Notes: generated by a model not told the origin, from the letters alone. DNA of 64,000 nt from Galaxea fascicularis (GCA_948470475.1 OX419338.1:7822205-7886204); one strand, 5' to 3'. Positions 1-12,178 are shown, numbered from the stretch's first letter. Numbers and translations: made by a program.

Positions 1-174
1 AAAATGCTAGTGATTGCTTTTGTTGCTCCTACTAAACAAACATCAAACATTATCGTCATTTTAGAGAGATTAATCAAGGAAATAAACGTCAAGCAACCAT
101 GTTACTCAGAAAGTGTGCCACAGTTAAATGCATTTTTAATGCCACTTCCCCCCCTCTTACTCTTGCCTCTACAG

Positions 175-360
175 ACCCCTCCTCCAGAACCTGACCAATC
201 TGCTGCTTGGCGGAAATGTCTCTCACAGTTCACAGATGTAGATGATTACCGGCGTCAAGGATCAAACACATGGCACGATGAGTCTGGCATATACGCCAAC
301 TCTGAGATACGCACTGAAGTTTTGAAACCAACAAATCCTATTCCAGAACGGTTGGCATGA
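175..360 (+). CDS. Terminal coding exon of an unidentified gene (5' part outside window)
   Basis: A pyrimidine-rich tract ending in acag (171-174) forms a good splice acceptor, followed by an open frame of 61 codons and a TGA stop at 358-360. The peptide begins TPPPEPDQSAAWRKCL, contains DVDDYRRQGSNTWHDESG and ends NPIPERLA. The frame also reads upstream of the acceptor, but that part is low-complexity Leu/Pro and looks like translated intron. The short polar peptide with aromatic and Pro-rich ends resembles small ciliary or axonemal microtubule-associated proteins, but I do not recognise the family and assign no function. The rest of the gene must lie left of the window. Confidence 0.5.
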   Translation, partial: TPPPEPDQSAAWRKCLSQFTDVDDYRRQGSNTWHDESGIYANSEIRTEVLKPTNPIPERLA

Positions 361-1668
361 GAAACTGTTGCCCTTGGATAGGCTGAAAACATTTTTTCAA
401 ATAGAATTATCCACCAATGTAGCTTCTTTTAAATGTCATCTCATCCTGTAAAACCTAAACTAATCTGAGAAAATAGAACTCTTTTTCACAATTAAAATGT
501 TACAAATTTTCTTTAGATATCATGGTGCGGAGTTACTGCAATGCGAGTTAATTGATGTAGGTAAATACATGGGCACCTGTACGTTTGTTTCAAATTGTCA
601 CTAATAATCAGTATGACTATATGAAATAAGTTCCTTGCACATCATCTTTCTTGTGCGCAGACTACCCCAAAAACAACAACAACAACAACAAAAAAAACAA
701 TTTGAAATAACTGAGATGATTCATTGAAAAGTGGAGCCTTTCATAACTTCGTGTGAGTTAACTTTCAGCCACATGTGTAACACAAATCAAAGCCACATCT
801 GTAAAAAGTTTTAAACCAGATACTTTATTGTATCTGTTGTGGTTCAAATTTAATATCTTTGGTTTAAAAGTTTTCAAACCAGTTTAATTTTTGTTTTCCT
901 TTGTCTCAGATTATGGTAATGACTCTGAGACAAAGGGAATCCAAAATTAAACTGGTTTGAAAATTTTTAAACCAAAGAAAAATTTGAACCACAACATATC
1001 CATCCGTAGTTCAACTTCCTCTCAGCGCAGGTTTTTGTCTCAAGTCCTTGTTTTATTTTTTGCGCAAGACTTAAGAATCCCTGGTAAAGTCCATTGTAAA
1101 CATTTTGGCCTCTTGTTCATGATGTTCTTCTGAGATGACCATAATGGTTGACATACACGAGGGGAATGGTGGCAGGGAATGTTCCAATGTACAGTTCACA
1201 CTGAAGGGAACAAACATTTTTCAGGCCAATGATCCTTGCAAAAGGTCCATGAATTTAAGCATAAAAGCAATGCTGATGCCGCAGATGATGGTGATGAAAG
1301 TTCAGGTTATGGCGATGATGGTGACGATGACGGCGACAACAATGACTGCATCATGAAAAGTAAGGTTTCTATTTCAATTTCTCTTCAAAATCTCTGCCAT
1401 TTCGTTTTCCAACCACTGTGTCTGATATAGCAGACACTCAAAACACCTCTGGTGTAGGACCTTTATATAAAGTATAGTAATTTTCCGAAGAAGTTGTACC
1501 AAGAAACACGTAAACCACCTAATGTTAGTCTTTCTCTTCCATGTTATCCAGGTTATACTCAAACCCGCCAAAGCTTTTAGTTTGCACAAAATTCTGACGC
1601 ATGACTTTTGGCCATTTGACCATGGTGTTAAAATTGCACTCATGAAGTCGGGTGCAGAGCACTTTTCC
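361..1668. other. Intergenic stretch between the partial gene and TIPRL 3' end
   Basis: No supportable coding sequence. It holds an AAC microsatellite near 672-690, the 160 bp hairpin listed separately (836-995), and GATGATGG-type trinucleotide-rich sequence near 1280-1350 that opens short Met/Asp-rich frames by chance. Confidence 0.6.
836..995. repeat. Inverted-repeat hairpin, MITE-like
   Basis: The left arm starts GTTGTGGTTCAAATTTAA and the right arm ends TTTGAACCACAAC. The arms pair with a few mismatches along about 70 bp each, around a short loop near 910-925 that itself reads TCTCAGA...TCTGAGA. The near-complete palindrome fits a miniature inverted-repeat element. No clear target-site duplication was seen. 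Confidence 0.6.
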
Positions 1669-4600
1669 CTAACTAACAGATTGTTCAACACCAAACGTTT
1701 CATCAACTCCATCGGGGAATGATAGTCTTTCGAACTTTTCATGCTGTAGAAACAAATGCTGTTCCAGTTGTGTGGGATCTGTGACAGGGACCTTCGAATG
1801 AACACAAAGAATAATATCCCATCAGAACATATAATTATCGTTTGGCATTAGGACACCATCAAAATCTTCTGGCTCCTTCCTCTCCATGTATGTAAACTAA
1901 GCTTACCTTCAATTCCAAGATGTCTTGTATCTTTCTTTCTTTTGAGGAATATTCTCTTAACATGTAGGAAGAGCCAGCCTGAAATGTCATGAAAAACAAA
2001 GTCACTGGCTCTCATGGTTCTGTAAAATAAACTGGTAAGGCACACTATTGCTTGGAGAATTAAATAAAGAACAAACACGTTGTTTAAAAGGGGCACATGT
2101 GCCTGGGCAAAAAGATGCTCACTTTTTGAAGGATAATTAAAAAGCTAATTCAAATAAAGTCAGATAAGCTTTCACGGATAATTACAATTATTATAACAAG
2201 GTAGGGCACAGTCCTGGTGCATTCCCATGATCCGTGTCAATTTTGTCAGAACCTTTCCCAATTCAAAGAAGGGCTACCGAAGACGGCAAGATTTCCGTAT
2301 AACCCCATACATTAATTATACATGCATTTTATGACTCAAACTCTATTTGTTTTGTTTTTTTTTTTTGGGGGGGGGGAGGGGGGTAAATAGGTATGTGCAG
2401 CACCAAAGGGTATGGTTTTTGTAGGCGTTTTGGTCTGAAATAGGGTATGGTTTGTACACTTTACAGTCTTGAATTGGTGGCGCATTATGCAACCTGTTTT
2501 GTAGTGTGGAATTTATTTTAAGCTCAAAACTTTATACAGTTTTGTATCCTACTTAATAAAAGTGTATAAACATTGCCTTTGACATTGGTCTGACCTAAGG
2601 AACTGATTATAAGGCAGGTCTGAAATAACGTATTGAATTAAGGGTCAGGTTTGAAAATAGGGTAGGAAAAATCACAGATTTTGGTCTGAAATAGGGTAAG
2701 GGTTTCAAGAAGTGTGCTGCACACCCCCACCTGGGGAACTGGGTTAGTATGACAGTGGTGCATGGATAATTATTAATTTATGGGGCTGTGTGGAAATCTT
2801 TCTCCAACAGACGACAAAAAAGGATTGGGCAACAAAAACAAGCAATAAAACAAGAAGACAAGATAAAACAGAAAAGGAAAAGATTGACAGGTCCTATTAA
2901 ATTTCTTTTCAAAAACTCATTAACAATTCATAACGGAAAAACAAAAGAAATATTATGTAAAATGTTTAATGAGTGTCTTTATATTTGATCTAGACATGGC
3001 TACATTTTACAGCCAATTCTATCAGGAAAAATAATAATAAACCCAATGATTACTCTACAAATCAATAGATCTACCACAAAAGTTTTTGAAGCTGTTCAAA
3101 AAACTTGAAGATGGCAGTGTTTTATCGGGTTTAAAGACACTGCTATTCGTTTTTTACTGTGAAAATCCGAAAACCGTGAACACTAGAAATATTTTTGGAA
3201 TGTTATTGTGTTTCAAGTTAAAAGCCAATCACACACAAGAAAACTAAACCGCAAACAGTAACGCTAACTAGTTTGTGGTTTCATCTTGCTTCTGATTGGT
3301 TGCTGCACAACTGGAAATGTCAAAAGTGAATGAAAGTGTTCATGGTTTTTGGATTTGCACAGTAAACATAACATAAAAAATCTACAATCTGCACACACTC
3401 CAAGTACCTTGTGATATATTCTTGTATCATTAATCCTGACCAGAACTCCATCAACTCTCAAGAAAAATCTCAGAAGAATAAAGAAACCACCTTGCATGAC
3501 TCGCTGAAATGACAACACACAAAACTTCAGTATTGGGAAATTCATGGCAACTCCATAAATTCAACACAATGTTTGTGACATCATAATAATATTACAGCCC
3601 CAATCTGTACAAAATGCACTTCTACATTTCAGCCAGATAAGATTATGCGGTCATCATAGCAAAATACATCAGACACTGAAGCTGTTTAAAATGCTAACAG
3701 AAGACATTACAGAGTACATGATTAACACTACACTGGCAAGGAAAAGTACCAAAATTGTATATTTTCTGTCCTATTTTGCTCTGCTTGCCTCTCCCTACAC
3801 TGATGCAACAACTGCACACAAAAATATGCAGCTGTACACCTGCTGCAATAAAAAACACTTCAAATAGCTAATTGATGGACAGGAAAAACAAAAGATCAAG
3901 TTGTTGACTATTTGCCAGTGCTTCATGCTATAAAAACCACTTAGATTCACAAGTAATTTTCAAACAGTAGCTTAATAACCAAAAGATTATATTAATAAAA
4001 GACTAAGTAACATGTATTACCATTTTGACATTTAACTTTGCTATACCATTGTCTGCTAATTCATCCTCATACAAAATAACATCCTCATAAAAATAGATTT
4101 TTTCTTTGACCCTAAGTTGCTCCAAGTTTATTCTTTCATCGGTAGGTTCAACCTGCAATTAAAAAAAATAATATTGAGATCAAATGACCCTGGGAGAGCA
4201 CCTTAAGGAGGCTGTAGTGGCTGTAGTGTTTGTGGAATGACAAACGATTTCAACTGAGAAGGACATTTAATGGTGTGGGCAAAGTTACTATATGATGCGT
4301 GCATCTTGGTTATGGTGTGTGTAGATTGTGTGGGCGCGTGCAGCTAAAAACCCTTTCCAGCCTCCTTAAAATAAATTTTAAATGTATGAGGGTTAAGTTG
4401 TTTAAAAATAAAAATCTTTATTACGAGGGCTCAGTTGTTTATTAATGGAATTAAGGCAAAATTTCTGGCCTTTTAACATCACTTTGTGGTAAGAGTAAAT
4501 GACTAGGAATCTTTTTTGCTAAGAACATTCAAAATGTAAGTGTACATGTACCGAGGTCTCTCTCTGTCTCTTGTACATGAATCTGAAAATGGGTCATGAT

Positions 4601-5830
4601 TACTCAACCAATATTGTTGTACATATGTGACATAAAAAATTAAGATGAGAGCAAAAGCAGTACCTTCATAATGATTTCCTTCTTGCTTGTCAGTGTACCC
4701 CTGTAATCAGTGGTGAATGTCCAGTCAAAAGGCTTGATCACTTCTTTGATATACTCTGAATCTTGCCTGCAAAGTGGTTTTAAGTAACAAAGCATATCAA
4801 CGTCTGTAAAAGACTATCAATGTAGTGTATTAATCTCTAAAACTCTAGACAAATTTGACTCTGAAATGATAATTACCTCAGTACTGGTGGTGAATGTTTA
4901 CCTTTTACTCTGCCACTCATCTGCCACTGCAACTTTCATCAAGTCATGCTTGTTGTCAACCAGTTTAAGTGCATCTAGTGCATTAAATTGGATTCCAAAA
5001 CCTGCGGCATGATCAATCTGAAGAACATTGTCACCAAACAGCATTTCTGGAAGAGATGGAAGCTCCAGCTCAGCTGAGATCCTGTGTGCATATAACATGC
5101 AAAATGAAAATCAATAAGCATAATTCTCATTGGCCAAAATCGACAGAAGCAGCAGACTTTTTGATGCTGGTTATTTGAGCAACCTACAAGCATAGCCAGA
5201 AAAAAGGATACAAGGAACCAGAGACAAAAAACTTAAGAAAAGGAAATCTAACTGTCTGTATGAAAACAAGGTCACCCAATATTCTCCCTTGTTTTCAGCA
5301 CAACAGGTAAAAGAGGTTTTCAGGCTGGTAGAGAAGTTATGGCCATGTTTTAATTACATCTGCTTTAAAGCTATTTTAGGCGGTAATGTTTTGTTACTGC
5401 CTGAAAAGGAGAACACTGCACTTCTACCCAAAGGCCAGGTCACTGACCGCACTACTGTAAAATGGACTACTGACAATTTGTAATTGGACACCTTTTAAGA
5501 ATCCAATCAGAACAGTCATTTGTTCAATAATATGATTATTAAGATTATTCAAGGAATCTGCAGATACACGGTTAACCTGTGATGAGGCTCTACTTGCGTG
5601 TCGATTTCTTCGGAGGTATTAGCAATTGTTTTCTATAGGTCTTTAAATTTGAAGTAAAATAAAGTCATTGATTGATTGATCGATGGCAAACCAAAAAAAT
5701 AGGATAACTCTTGGCATTAATTGTAACTTACATTATCAGCTTACCTGTCAGCATCTTCGGCTTTAAGAATTGCCCCTTTAGCGGTTGTTATTTTCCAGGG
5801 ACCAAAGCTAAAAGTATCAGTCTTTTTCAT
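1669..5830 (-). CDS. TIPRL: TIP41-like protein (TOR signalling / PP2A-family regulator)
   Basis: Seven coding exons, in transcript order: 5830-5745, 5081-4902, 4766-4664, 4152-4021, 3503-3408, 1978-1907, 1791-1669. They join without frame breaks to 792 nt (263 aa; human TIPRL has 272). Every junction is GT...AG. Family landmarks are clear: [10 protein letters not shown] near the N-terminus, [14 protein letters not shown] and [12 protein letters not shown] in exon 2, [17 protein letters not shown] in exon 3, [20 protein letters not shown] in exon 5 and YMLREYSS in exon 6. The ATG at 5830 is preceded by an in-frame TAG four codons upstream, which fixes the start. The family binds catalytic subunits of PP2A, PP4 and PP6 and modulates TOR signalling (family knowledge). 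Intron 5, about 1.4 kb, contains repeat sequence. Confidence 0.93.
2370..2735. repeat. Dispersed repeat in TIPRL intron 5
   Basis: A unit like TTTTGGTCTGAAATAGGGTA occurs near 2428-2450 and again near 2680-2700, with GTGCAGCACC at one side and GTGTGCTGCACAC at the other. G-runs flank it at 2366-2385. It looks like a small repeat with weak inverted ends. Related CAGGGTCAGGGTTT-type sequence recurs on the other strand near 13.3 kb. Confidence 0.4.
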
Positions 5831-6016
5831 GCTCACTTCTTTCTACAAATTCACAGAATTTTTACCAAAAAACCCTCAAGAGACTCCCAATTTTACCCCC
5901 ATCTCACTCCCTTATTTGAGCCTGTTTAGCAATACACAGCGGAGTCCAAACAAAACATGCGCGTGCAAGCATTTTTGATTTACTCCGCTGGCCACAAAAA
6001 GCGTCAAACTTCCAAG
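5831..6016. promoter_or_regulatory. Probable bidirectional promoter, TIPRL / class V aminotransferase
   Basis: The start codons of the two divergent genes are separated by 186 bp. I see no TATA box. The plus-side start lies in CCAAGATGGCGG, which matches the YY1-type consensus AANATGGCGG and is also a strong Kozak context. A shared core promoter is inferred from spacing alone; transcription start sites cannot be read from sequence. Confidence 0.5.
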
Positions 6017-9000
6017 ATGGCGGACGAGGCGGAAGAAAACTTGTGCCAGAATCTCGACAAAACGACGATTATAAAGCATCACTACCAGGGTATCATGGCT
6101 TTCAATACCGTTGAAAATTTCGTTAGCTCATCCGAAAAAGACTATTTGCCGCCAAAGTTTCCTTTTGAACTTCCCTCATTTGACAGATCACTGACATTTG
6201 GCTTGGAAATGCGCAAACACTTTCTCCTCGATCTGGACAACTGGACCTTTCTAAATCATGGAGCTTTCGGTTGCGCCCTTAAAGATGCACTGGAGACAGC
6301 GTACAAGTGGCAGTGTTACATAGAGAAGCAGCCGGTGCGATTTATAGACAGAGAAATGCTGCCGCTGCTAGCTCATGTCAACAGGAGACTGGCAAAATTT
6401 GTGGGCTCGGATCCCAGAGATATTGTTCTCTTACCTAATGCTACTGCTGCGATCAACACCGTAATAAAGTCGATAGATTGGCACCCAGGAGATACTGTGT
6501 ACTTCTTGAACACTTGCTATTACACTGTGAAGAAATTATTCAGGCACCTACGTAATGAATATGGTAAGCAAAGACAGTACGACTGAGTCCGGAGGATAGG
6601 GTCCACAGCTTCAGAATTGTGGTCGTTTGGCGCCAAAGTCGATTTTCTCAACAACACTTCACCTGGACTGAGGTCGTTTTGTCTGATAATGTGAAGTCAG
6701 TTGATTTGCCAGATAAAAGCTATAGACAGATATTACGTGAAATAATTATTATTAGGTGTCAACAACAGAAGGGAAATAATTTATCACTATTTTGTGTTTG
6801 CCGTGATGCTGCCAAATTCACCCCTTGTATGCAAATGTCAGCCAGTGAAGAAACAAACCACCAAGCACACTGTTTTTGCTTGATTAATATTATTATTATA
6901 AAGAAGATTATTTTTACTTTTAGGAAACTTTCTTTAAAGGTTTTTGCATATAAGCAAGTTTGTTAAGTACAATAATCGTTGGTATAAATAATGGAGAAGC
7001 GTGAGCATTCATCATTTATAGTCATTGGTCTTTCTATTTTGTTTTCAGGTGTAATTTTAAAGGAAATAACTATCACCTTTCCTGCAAACAGTGGTGAAAT
7101 TCTAAAAAAGATAAGGGATACCTTGGAAGAAGGTACAAGACTGGCACTCTTTGGTCATATTCCCAGTAATTATCCCATAATAATGCCAGTGGAAGAGATG
7201 GTGAAGCTGTGCCACAGAAAGGGTGTTCCAGTTTTGATTGATGGAGCACATGCCTTAGGGAGCTTGCCATTAAATCTGGCAGCTCTCAAGGCTGATTATT
7301 ACGTGGCTAATGCTCACAAGTGGCTTGCTTGTCCCAAGGTAACGGCTCTAGAAAAAAGGCAAATTTTTTACACAAACAATAATTATTGCAAAACCTGCAT
7401 TCAATTAGCTTTTAATGGCATGGCTACCTTGGCATTAGCTTGGCATTACTGAGGGTCCCCTATACCACTTTGGAAAATGCATTCACATAAAAATATTGAG
7501 ACTGTTCACGCGTCACGGATAATTCCCAAACTTCGTTCACGTTCACGAAAAATCAAATATCGGCAATCACGAATCATGAATGGACAAATAAACCTAAGTC
7601 ACGTTTCACGAGAAAAAAATAGTCCCAATCACATTTCACGAAAAAAGTATAGGGGACCCTCATTACTGTGTAGCTATGCTGTATGTGAAATCAGAATGAT
7701 TCTGTTTTGTGGATTTTCACATAAGGTCATAAAAGTTCAGTTTTAATGTACTTTTGTTGTCGTAACTTACTTTAGGCTGTCAGGTTGCACATGTGAATGG
7801 CCTAGAATTTTTTTTTTCAATTCTCTCAGACATAATAATTATGTGATAAAAGCCTGTAATAACAGCAAATCCTCTGCCAGCCTGTGTCTTGATATAATGT
7901 AGGTTGCCTTTGATTTAACTCTTTATTACACCCATTTTGAAATCACTTGTCATTCATGAAATCTGATTGGCTCTCAACAGTGCAATTTATCCCCAAATTG
8001 CCCCCAAATTGCACCACTTTTGGCTCTAAATCACATCCTTTTTTAAACATTAAATAAATATTAATATTGACAAAAACCTGTGTGATTTCAAAATGGGTGT
8101 AATAAAGTAGTAATTGAACTTCGTACCGTGCAATTTTGGTTTAAAATCATACTTGTGATTTCAAATCTAAATCGCGCTGTGCGCTCATTCAATTTTGAAA
8201 TCACACTTATGATTCCAGACCAAATTGCACTCCACTCAGTTCAATAATCATTATTTATACACTATTAAAGAGTGACCAGCATCAAATGGGCTTCTAATAA
8301 AACCCCTGATCTTCCGGGTTAACTACTACAACTGTAATAACTCATTTGAAACACATTGTAATTTTGACAGGGTTGCGGTTTCCTGTATGTGTCTAAACGG
8401 CACCAGTCTTTGATTAAGCCCCTTGTAGTTTCAAGTGGATTTGGTGCAGGATTTAACTCGCAGTTCATCTGGACAGGTGATTGTTTTGTAAGGAAACCTG
8501 TGCACAAAGTTGTCCTATCAGTGTGGTTGTTGCTGTTTTCTTTTTTGTTTTTGCCGGTCAATATTGGCTATGCACATCTACTGCTATCCTCTTATCAATC
8601 GTGGTGTAGATATAACTGTTTTTTGGGAGAGGCAATGCTGTCAGGATCGGTGGAGGGGGGAAACTTGGTTAAAATGGTTTTCATACATCATTTGCACTCA
8701 CCTCTTTCACGGGAAGATATAAACCCACAATAATATTGACCTGCTCCCAACATCAGTGGCTTCATAGCTAAGTTGGTTAGAACATTGCACTGTATCATGA
8801 GGTCATGGGTTCAAACCATGATAAAGTCCTGATTTTTTTCAGGGTTCTTTACGTAATTGCATAAATTGCTTTCAAAACTGCGAGGATCATCCTTCACCTT
8901 CAGAATGGTTTTTAAAGTGTTGTGGTTTTGTGTACTTAAGAGATTTTTATATAGGAATTATGGTAATCTGACCAAATTTAGGCACAAAGGGTGGTTACAT

Positions 9001-10701
9001 TCAGCAGTTTTTTGCCTTCAAAAAATTCTAATGTACATTGTAGAATGTCATATTTGTATGTGCATCTGAGATGCTGATAGTTATGAATGTTTTGTGATGT
9101 TAGGGGATTTCTGAAGGTTACTGCATTGGTGTTTACAAACTGCACATGTGGAAGCACATGAATTCAGGCACTTGCCTATAACAGTCATTTAAATATGGTT
9201 TATAGCCTAGGGTCCAAGTTATCAAGAGATTTGACTCTACCAGTATCCACAATGTCTTAATAAACTGTTTTAATACTTTATAACTGTTTCTGATGATAAA
9301 AGGTTTCATAAAGCACTTTAGAATAAAAAGGAGCAATTTAAAGAGTGAACAACGTTTTGATATATTTCAAACTTGATTAATGATGACATGGAGTCATAGA
9401 AACGTTGTTCACTCTTTATATCGTTCATTTTTATTCTAAAGTGCTTTATAACTACTATAAATAAATGGGGAAAGGCCTTGTGACAATAGTGATGCCACTG
9501 AAGTCACTGAAGGAAAGACTGCCTCACATGTGTCATTTGATTCTAATAATTTTATTCTTTAGCTGTTGTCAGTAGTAGATTTTCATCATCTGTTTATGCC
9601 CGTTGTCAATGTGCTTTTCAGGTCTGAGAGATTACAGTCCTTACTTGGCTTTAAATACAGGTGAGAATTGTTGTTTCTTCTTTATTTAGGTTTTGTTATT
9701 ACAGACCACAATCATCATGCATACTAGAGCTCCCCAAAGCTTGTAAAGTTTTAGCCACTTTAAGCCTGTCGTAACTGGTGACTAAACCCAGAACATACAA
9801 CAGTCATTGTTATCTTACAGGGTTTTTGACTCAGAGGACCCATTTGCCCTTCTGTTGTGTGTTTGTTTTACAATTATTTTTTGGCTAATTTGTGCTACAG
9901 CTGTACAAGGAAAACCCTGCCTGTAACATCAAAAGGTCCTTGGATGACATAACTTGATAGCACTCTTGATTGGTCACACCATGCATTTGATTTATAAAGC
10001 CCATGACCCAAAACTACTTTGCCATGACAATTTTTAAACAGGGGTTCAATCTGGAATTATTTACTTGAAAAAGGGATATATTTGATTGAGAAGCATTTTG
10101 TTTATTTTTATGTAACATATTGGAAAGGCGAATTGACTGACTAAGCTTTGTCCACTTACATTGTACAGTTGATTATTATCAAGAAAAAAATTATATTCCT
10201 TTGAAGGAATCATGGCATTGTGCAGTCTCAAAGGTGTCCATAAATATTATTTATAATCTCCTTCCTTATTGCCTTTGTTCAGTGCTAGATTTCTGGGAGG
10301 CCATGGATCCTGAGCAAATTCGAAAACACAACAACACCCTGGCTAACCAAGCTGCGCTTATGCTAGCAGATAAGTGGGGAACCTGTCTATTATCACATGC
10401 CGATATGTTTGGGCCAATGGTGCTGGTGCGTCTACCAGAGGTACTGCTAGACTGTGTGACTCGTGGTGGTCTGGAGGAGGCAGTCAAGGCACATGCTGAA
10501 ATGATCCAGGCTAGGTTGCATTATGAATTTAGCATTGAAGTGCCAGTGAAGTTAATTCAGGGTAAACTACACACGCGGATCTCTGCTCACGTGTATAATG
10601 AGTTGAGTGATTATAGCAAGTTATGTGATGCGATTCTGGTCATGACTGATGAAGTGTGTAAGAGTCCCAATGCTTATGAGATGTACAAACATTACAGATA
10701 G
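6017..10701 (+). CDS. Class V PLP-dependent aminotransferase-like protein (isopenicillin N epimerase-like)
   Basis: Five exons: 6017-6563, 7049-7338, 8371-8476, 9622-9660, 10283-10701; 1401 nt, 466 aa, all GT...AG with matching phases. The N-terminal part carries TFLNHGAFGC (PLP-phosphate side) and VLLPNATAAINTVI. Exon 2 has the PLP core: Asp247-Gly-Ala-His250, then NAHKWL with Lys273 as the expected Schiff-base lysine. Exon 3 continues GCGFLYVSKRHQ, exon 4 encodes RDYSPYLAL, and the C-terminal domain ends with HTRISAHVYNELSDY. The fold-type I class V family includes cysteine desulfurases and desulfhydrases and fungal or bacterial isopenicillin N epimerase; animal members are mostly uncharacterised, so substrate is unknown. 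I chose ATG 6017 for its Kozak context; an in-frame ATG at 5957 would add 20 residues. ATTAAA at 10806 could serve polyadenylation. Confidence 0.88.
7451..7661. repeat. MITE with 14 bp TIR and 6 bp target duplication
   Basis: The ends are GAGGGTCCCCTATA and its exact reverse complement. ATTACT precedes the left end (7445-7450) and follows the right end (7662-7667), a direct repeat expected of a target-site duplication. The interior carries repeated TTTCACGA/GTTCACG motifs. It sits in intron 2 of the aminotransferase gene. Confidence 0.75.
8758..8840 (+). repeat. tRNA-like SINE head
   Basis: A box-A-like TAGCTAAGTTGGTTAGA (8764-8780) and a box-B-like GGGTTCAAACC (8807-8817) are spaced as in a tRNA gene, but the flanks do not form a tRNA acceptor stem. 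A short SINE or tRNA pseudogene in intron 3 of the aminotransferase gene is the best reading. Confidence 0.5.
9308..9449. repeat. Inverted-repeat MITE-like hairpin
   Basis: The left arm ATAAAGCACTTTAGAATAAA and the right arm TTTATTCTAAAGTGCTTTAT are exact reverse complements at the ends. An inner pair AGAGTGAACAACGTTT / AAACGTTGTTCACTCT extends the palindrome. It lies in intron 3 of the aminotransferase gene. Confidence 0.7.
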
Positions 10702-11510
10702 ATATACAGTCAATTCTTGTCAGGTTGTCGTCTTCTTGGAAATCTATAAAGATTGATAATTGGTGACATTTTTGAGCAGTCAAAATACTTCTGGCTGGAT
10801 TATGTATTAAATTTAATATTTTATTTTGGGTTGTTATTAGAAGCCGAGACACGGGTACCGGCACCCATATACTATGGACACAGTAAGTCTCTGTCCCGTT
10901 AAAGAATTAAAAGTGCAGACCAAATTAAAGGAATCTTAGAGGTACAGTGTACCCACCTATTTAGAATCCTGTACCCTCCTATTTCTTCAATTAATGAAAC
11001 CCCTCCTTTGAATAGGGTGTATTCCTCATGATAGCAATTTATTTATGACATTTTCTAAGACACTATTCACTATTTCAAAGTGTATTCTTTAAGGCGAACC
11101 ATCCAGGAGATAAATTAATATAAACGGCGTTTAAGTCAGGAATGAGAAAGAAAACATGTCATTCTCTCCTATCCATTTGCGTTCTACCCAAAACTCGGAA
11201 ATCGGTCATTTCACGTTCTTCGTTTGGCGACGACGGAAGGGGATGTTCGAAAGTGTAAAGCGCACGTGTACAGCGATTGTTTTTGCTCTTTCATCCCTTT
11301 GTTTTGTAACCTGCGATACGGCGTTCTTTTCTTCGGGCGTGAGAGGGGAATGGGGAGCGCAAACAGGAGGAGAAAAAGGAATGTCTATTTTAGCGAGCGG
11401 CAACAGGAGAGGCCTAAAATGACGAATGCTACAAGCATTTATCGCGATATTAACTAAAGAATTGTCAAAAACAAAATAAAGTGCGTTATGAAGCGTATTC
11501 TGCAACTTCT

Positions 11511-11807
11511 TTAAGGGCCGATTTACACGATACGATTTGTCGCGCGCGTCTTGGCGTATGTGACATAACGTAGAACAAAGTTGTGCCGTGTGAATGCTCC
11601 TACAACTTCTCTACCACAGACGCACGCGACCTAAAATTTGTCGTAGGATTTTGAATCATGTTTTAAAATCATACGACAGTCGTAGGTATAGGTAAATTGA
11701 ATGACAAGTGTCGTATACGATTTTTTGCATGGCGCGAGCAGCGGCGCGCTACAGAAGTTGCATGCGACAGTCGTAAGCAAAAATCGTACCGTGTAAATCG
11801 GCCTTAA
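11511..11807. repeat. TTAA-flanked MITE
   Basis: The left end TTAAGGGCCGATTTACACG is mirrored by the right end, whose complement reads TTAAGGCCGATTTACACGG. TTAA occurs at both edges, a target site typical of piggyBac-type transposition. The interior holds CG-rich motifs (CGACAGTCGTA) and no open frame. Confidence 0.65.
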
Positions 11808-12178
11808 TGAATAGTTAAAGCATTAGAAGCAGACCCCATCGAACGACAACCTCAATGAACAGCATGTGCGCGCCGTCATCACAGCCATGCTGGTGTACCG
11901 TCAAGAAAACGATACTTATGAGTTTCTTGTGTTACTGTCCATCATGGCCGCCACGCCATTGCCATTTGAATGTTTGCTGGTTGCTTTATTTTAGGCCGCA
12001 AATTAACCAAAAATGACTTGGAGAGGCATGGCAGAGATAGCAGATGGGTTACCATTTTTTCTCTCAGAGAAGTCCCATTGTAACAACATGTAAGAACGGA
12101 CAAGCGTGCGTTTCTCGAAACACCCCGAAACTTTTCGGGCCTATTTTGGGTGTCATAATTATCATCATCATCATGAGC

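Noticed and set aside
1374..1805. 143-codon minus frame as a separate gene
   Set aside because: It overlaps TIPRL exon 7 in another frame; the TIPRL reading ends at 1669 with a stop and matches the family.
5957..6016. Upstream ATG for the aminotransferase (20 extra residues)
   Set aside because: In frame, but the ATG at 6017 has the better Kozak context (CAAGATGG) and the added residues are not family-like. Kept only as an alternative.
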